Shown one piece after another: positions 60,892 to 64,000 of a DNA stretch of 64,000 bases (position 1 is its first letter; each line of letters begins with the position of its first letter). The position numbers and the translations under genes were made by a program. The notes beneath the pieces were generated by a model. It did not search any database and was not told the DNA's origin. It saw nothing but the letters and a program-made list of their open reading frames with translations. Origin of the DNA: DMER01 sp003451645 (GTDB lineage: Bacteria; Pseudomonadota; Alphaproteobacteria; Micropepsales; Micropepsaceae); contig DALYLR010000018.1 in the NCBI GenBank assembly GCA_031976175.1, forward strand, positions 1 to 64,000. Direction: 5' to 3'.

Positions 60892-61785
60892 ATGCAGGAT
60901 GTGAGTGAGGTCCGCCGCGGCGTTGCCTATGCGGCAGGGTCCTATGTGTTGTGGGGGATTATTCCGGTTTTCTGGAAGCTGCTGAGCCAGTTTTCGACCT
61001 CAGAGATTTTGGTTTTCCGGATTGTTGGGACGGTCGTGTTCGCAGGCGCTGTTGCGGCCCTGCTGCGTCGCGGGTCGCAGATCGCGGAGGTGACGCGCAA
61101 CGCCAAGGCCATCTTGGCCCTGATCATCAGTGCGCTGCTGATTGGCGGGAATTGGTGGCTGTTTGTGTGGTCGGTCAATAATGACCGCATCCTGGAGACG
61201 AGCTTGGGCTATTTCATCAATCCGTTGGTCTCCATTGTCTTGGGCGTCGCGGTGCTGGGCGAGCGGCTGAACGCCTGGCAGATGGCGGCGATCGGGATCG
61301 CGTGTCTTGGCGTGATCAACCAGGCTGTTGCCGCGGGTGTTCTGCCCTGGATTTCGCTCACATTGGCGGTTTCCTTTGCCCTTTATGGCCTGGTCCGCAA
61401 GCAAGTGGCGGTCGCCTCGCTCGATGGGCTGCTGGTTGAAACGACGCTGCTGCTGCCATTGACCTTGGGCTATCTCTTGCTGCTGACGGGCCAAGGTCAG
61501 TCGCAATTTCTGGAGACAAGTTTAGGCAATCAGGCGCTGTTGTTGCTGGCAGGGCCGGTGACGGCGGTGCCGTTGCTCCTGTTCGCAGCCGGGGTGCGGC
61601 GGGTGCGCCTCTCGACGATGGGCTTCCTGCAATATATCGCGCCCAGTCTGAGCATGCTGGTGGCCGTGTTCGTCTATGCGGAGCCCTTCACGTCCGCTCA
61701 TGCCGTGACGTTTGGTCTGATTTGGACCGCACTCGCGATTGTGTCGGTCGATGCACTGAGGCGCGAGCGTTACTCCGCGGCCTGA
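60892..61785 (+). CDS. rarD: EamA-family transporter RarD-like
   Basis: Predicted 297-residue inner-membrane protein with about ten TM helices, formed from two EamA repeats. The N-terminal block SYVLWGIIPVFWKLL and NWWLFVWSVNNDRILETSLG match RarD (TIGR00688). RarD was named for chloramphenicol sensitivity in Enterobacteria, but its substrate is not certain. The ATG at 60892 is chosen over a GTG at 60856. The 3' end overlaps the convergent LOG gene by 16 bp. Confidence 0.88.
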   Translation: MQDVSEVRRGVAYAAGSYVLWGIIPVFWKLLSQFSTSEILVFRIVGTVVFAGAVAALLRRGSQIAEVTRNAKAILALIISALLIGGNWWLFVWSVNNDRILETSLGYFINPLVSIVLGVAVLGERLNAWQMAAIGIACLGVINQAVAAGVLPWISLTLAVSFALYGLVRKQVAVASLDGLLVETTLLLPLTLGYLLLLTGQGQSQFLETSLGNQALLLLAGPVTAVPLLLFAAGVRRVRLSTMGFLQYIAPSLSMLVAVFVYAEPFTSAHAVTFGLIWTALAIVSVDALRRERYSAA

Positions 61786-62342
61786 CGCTTGGTGCCCAAG
61801 ATCAGCGGCATGACGTCTTCAGCGGTGTTCACCACCTGATAGAGCTCCTTCAGGCCATAGCGTGCGAAGTTGGAGTTCGCGACCCGATCAAACAAGGCAA
61901 AGAGGGGATCCCAAAAGCCATCGATGTTCACAAAGATCACCGGCTTTTTGTGCAGGCCCAATTGCGACCAGGTCAGCGCCTCGGTGACCTCTTCCAGCGT
62001 CCCGATGCCGCCCGGCAAGACGACAAAGGCGTCGGACAATTTGTGCATCTGTTCCTTACGCTGATGCATGTCGACGGTGATGATCAGCTCGGTCAGGGTC
62101 GTGAGCTCAACCTCGCGGGCGCGGAGGAATTGCGGGATGACCCCAATCACTTCGCCACCCGCATCGAGAGCCGCCTGGGCGGTCGTGCCCATCAGCCCGA
62201 TCGCTGCGCCACCATAAATCAGCCTGGCACCATGCTGGGCGACCGAGCGTCCCAGAGCTTGCGCGGCGGCTTTGTATACAGGGTCATTACCTTCGGATGA
62301 CCCGCAAAACACGCACACGCTGGGAACAGAGTTGCGGCGCAT
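61770..62342 (-). CDS. LOG-family phosphoribohydrolase
   Basis: Predicted 190-residue protein of the TIGR00730/LOG family. The catalytic motif PGGIGTLEE and the conserved SVCVFCGSSEG, YGGAAIGLMG and MHQRKEQM blocks are all present. LOG proteins hydrolyse cytokinin or nucleoside 5'-monophosphates to base plus ribose 5-phosphate. In bacteria without cytokinin synthesis the natural role is probably nucleotide housekeeping. It is divergent from the envelope gene across 346 bp. Confidence 0.9.
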   Translation of the reverse strand: MRRNSVPSVCVFCGSSEGNDPVYKAAAQALGRSVAQHGARLIYGGAAIGLMGTTAQAALDAGGEVIGVIPQFLRAREVELTTLTELIITVDMHQRKEQMHKLSDAFVVLPGGIGTLEEVTEALTWSQLGLHKKPVIFVNIDGFWDPLFALFDRVANSNFARYGLKELYQVVNTAEDVMPLILGTKRQAAE

Positions 62343-62421
62343 TCTTCTTTTTTCCTCTCGCTAGCTGTCCGGACGGAACCGTGGTGGCCGTCAAGGTTAG
62401 CGTCATATTGTAAAGGCGGCA

Positions 62422-62457
62422 TTGCAAAACTCGCCCGCCATGCCGAAGCTTTTGCAA
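62422..62457. repeat. Inverted repeat upstream of the Ig-like envelope gene
   Basis: TTGCAAAA (62422-62429) and TTTTGCAA (62450-62457) are perfect complements, 20 bp apart. They lie in the 346-bp gap between the divergent LOG gene and the envelope gene. A second hairpin, GGGCT/AGCCC, lies at 62627-62642, close to the envelope gene start. They may be operators or transcript hairpins; the rest of the gap shows no clear feature. Confidence 0.4.
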
Positions 62458-62688
62458 CCTTTTCGTGCTAATTTTATGACCAAATTGGGGGTGAGCGGAC
62501 TGCCGCTTGTGCGTGGTAACCGGACTTTTGGTAGGCCGAGCGGCACTTGGGGCGCGAATGCGGGCGAACCTTGGAAAATTATGATAGTTAATGCGCAAAT
62601 TCCCAATTGCTGCAATGCGTTGTGACGGGCTATTTTGAGCCCTGAAATAATCTTTCATCTGTGGCCGTGAGTGTGAGGACTTATCGTT

Positions 62689-64000
62689 ATGGCGAAGTTG
62701 TTGGGGATCTTCGTAGGGATGGCGGGGCTCACCGCGAGCCTGTTTTACGCGGCCAATTTGGGTGGTTCCCAGACGTCCGCGCAAGGCGTCCTGTCGCGGG
62801 ATGCGATGACCGAAATTGCACTGGCTGAGGNNNNNNNNNNAGAAGACTGACAGCACGGGGTTGCCTGACGCGCCCTCCATTCGGGATGCCAATGCGACAG
62901 CTGCGGGCGCTGTCGAACTGATTGGCGTGGCGCCGCCTGATGCGGACGTCACACTTCTGGTCAACGAGAAGCCATCTGGCGTGCAGAAGGCGGGTGCTGA
63001 CGGCAAATGGACGTTCAGCCTCGAACTGCCGGACAAAACTGCGGAACAAACTTTGAGCGTGCAGGTTAAGGACGCGAAAGGCATGGCGTTTGCCGTGGCC
63101 GAGCGCGTTAAAGTGGTACCCGGCGAAGGCGGCAATCCGCCAAAGCTGACCCTTCTCATGCAAGATGGCTCGGAGCGCGTCCTGCAGTCTGGTGTGGCGC
63201 AAGAGACTGGCCTGATTGTGGAACGCGCGGAGACGGCGCCCGGTGGAAAAGTGCTGCTCGCCGGACGGGGTGATGCGGACATGATCGTCAAAGCCCTTAT
63301 CGGCGGTCAGTCGATTGGTGAGGCCAAAGTCGACAAGCTGGGTCAGTGGCGGATTGAGGGGCCAGCGAAGGCCTCGGGGACCCTGCGCATTGATCTCGTG
63401 GATGCCGGCGGCAAGACCAAGGACCGCGTCGATCTACCCTTCACGGTCGCAGGCGCGAGCGAGCAAGAACTCGCCGCCGCAAGAGATGCCGAAGAGGCCG
63501 CCAAGAAGGCGGAGCAGGACAAGAAGGCTGAAGATGACAAGAAAGCCGCTGAAGCCAGCAAGGCCGAAGAGGATAAAAAGGCTGCGGAGCTGAAGAAGGC
63601 CGAAGAGGATAAGAAGGCGGCCGAGGCTAAGAAGGCCGAAGAGGAGAAGAAGGCGGCCGAGGCTAAGAAGGCCGAAGAGGAGAAGAAGGCGGCCGAGGCT
63701 AAGAAGGCCGAAGAGGAAAAGAAGGCTGCGGAGCTGAAGAAGGCGGAAGAGGATAAGAAGGCGGCCGAGGCTAAGAAGGCCGAAGAGGATAAGAAGGCCG
63801 CCGAGCTGAAGAAGGCCGAAGAGGACAAGAAGGCTGCGGAGCTGAAGAAGGCCGAAGAGGACAAGAAGGCTGCGGAGCTGAAGAAGGCCGAAGNNNNNNN
63901 NNNNNNNNNNNNNNNNNNNNNNNNNNNNNNNNNNNNNNNNNNNNNNNNNNNNNNNNNNNNNNNNNNNNNNNNNNNNNNNNNNNNNNNNNNNNNAGGACAA
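62689..64000 (+). CDS. Envelope protein with Ig-like domains and long KAE-rich helix (partial)
   Basis: Starts at ATG 62689 with a signal or TM segment (LLGIFVGMAGLTASLFYAA). After a 10-N gap (62831-62840) come two Ig-like domains (blocks such as VELIGVAPPDADVTLLVNEK and GQWRIEGPAKASGTLRIDL). From about 63470 there is a Lys-Ala-Glu-rich helix with a 12-residue repeat KKAEE[DE]KKAAE[AL], eight full copies. A 100-N gap (63894-63993) and the window end truncate it. The reading frame shifts across the 10-N gap as written. The layout recalls alphaproteobacterial Ig-like/LysM proteins or TolA-type envelope spanners; no LysM is seen because the end is missing. Confidence 0.8.
62831..62840. other. 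Assembly gap (10 N)
   Basis: Ten undetermined bases early in the Ig-like gene. The flanking codons do not meet in frame at this length. Confidence 0.9.
63593..63893 (+). repeat. 36-bp coding tandem repeat
   Basis: Eight complete 36-bp units begin at 63593, 63629, 63665, 63701, 63737, 63773, 63809 and 63845, with a ninth cut by the gap. Each encodes 12 residues, KKAEE[DE]KKAAE[AL]. Copies differ mainly at synonymous sites and at the D/E and A/L positions. The 100-N gap that follows is probably a collapse of more such units. Confidence 0.95.
63894..63993. other. Assembly gap (100 N)
   Basis: A run of exactly 100 Ns, a usual placeholder for unknown length, directly after a 36-bp repeat array and followed by repeat-like sequence (AGGACAA). 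Confidence 0.95.

Overview
The window is a GC-rich, tightly packed chromosomal segment of an alphaproteobacterium. The evidence is the gene content and order (cysS-cimA, a second-type GltX, Bpt, a retropepsin-like protease, a standalone HerA-type ATPase) and a perfect GAAC-N7-GAAC LexA box between the divergent uvrA and ssb genes, the alphaproteobacterial form of the SOS operator. I cannot fix the order or genus. Four runs of N (41, 10, 10 and 100 bases) mark a draft assembly. As written, the three short runs break reading frames that are clearly continuous.

Layout: 0.1-11 kb holds rnd, aspS, two tandem amidases, an atypical DUF3800 gene, trmFO and a Tat-exported PhoD-like phosphatase. 11-20.4 kb is dominated by genome maintenance (uvrA, ssb, gyrA), then dusA and a TauE-type exporter. 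20.4-26 kb holds a phosphohexomutase, a CpdA-like phosphoesterase, a membrane aspartic protease with an altered active-site motif, cobA, a BsuPI-like protein and bpt. 26-27.9 kb holds a SatD-like regulator and a DUF3307 membrane protein, separated by a tandem array of 18-bp palindromes. 27.8-33.1 kb holds an alkyl-sulfatase-like MBL protein, motB, a flavin reductase and a penicillin-acylase-family protein. 33-40 kb contains hemB and the middle steps of valine catabolism (isobutyryl-CoA dehydrogenase, 3-hydroxyisobutyryl-CoA hydrolase, 3-hydroxyisobutyrate dehydrogenase). 40-50.9 kb holds a MarR regulator, a soluble histidine kinase, a HerA-like ATPase, an M16 protease, two quinone-type oxidoreductases, a Gfo/Idh/MocA enzyme and a muramidase-domain pair. 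50.9-51.9 kb is a small translationally coupled two-gene island with a TIR/deoxyribosyltransferase-like protein. 51.9-62.3 kb holds nadE, gltX, cysS-cimA, sodC, a FitAB/VapBC toxin-antitoxin pair with an operator palindrome, a sphingosine-1-phosphate-lyase-like enzyme, rarD and a LOG-family hydrolase. The right edge is a truncated envelope protein with 36-nt repeats.

The two best candidates for undescribed biology are (1) the cyclase-like/HTH SatD-like protein, its 28-bp-period palindrome array and the DUF3307 membrane gene at 26.1-27.8 kb, and (2) the two-gene island at 50.93-51.90 kb. No tRNA, rRNA, CRISPR array, insertion sequence or prophage was recognised.
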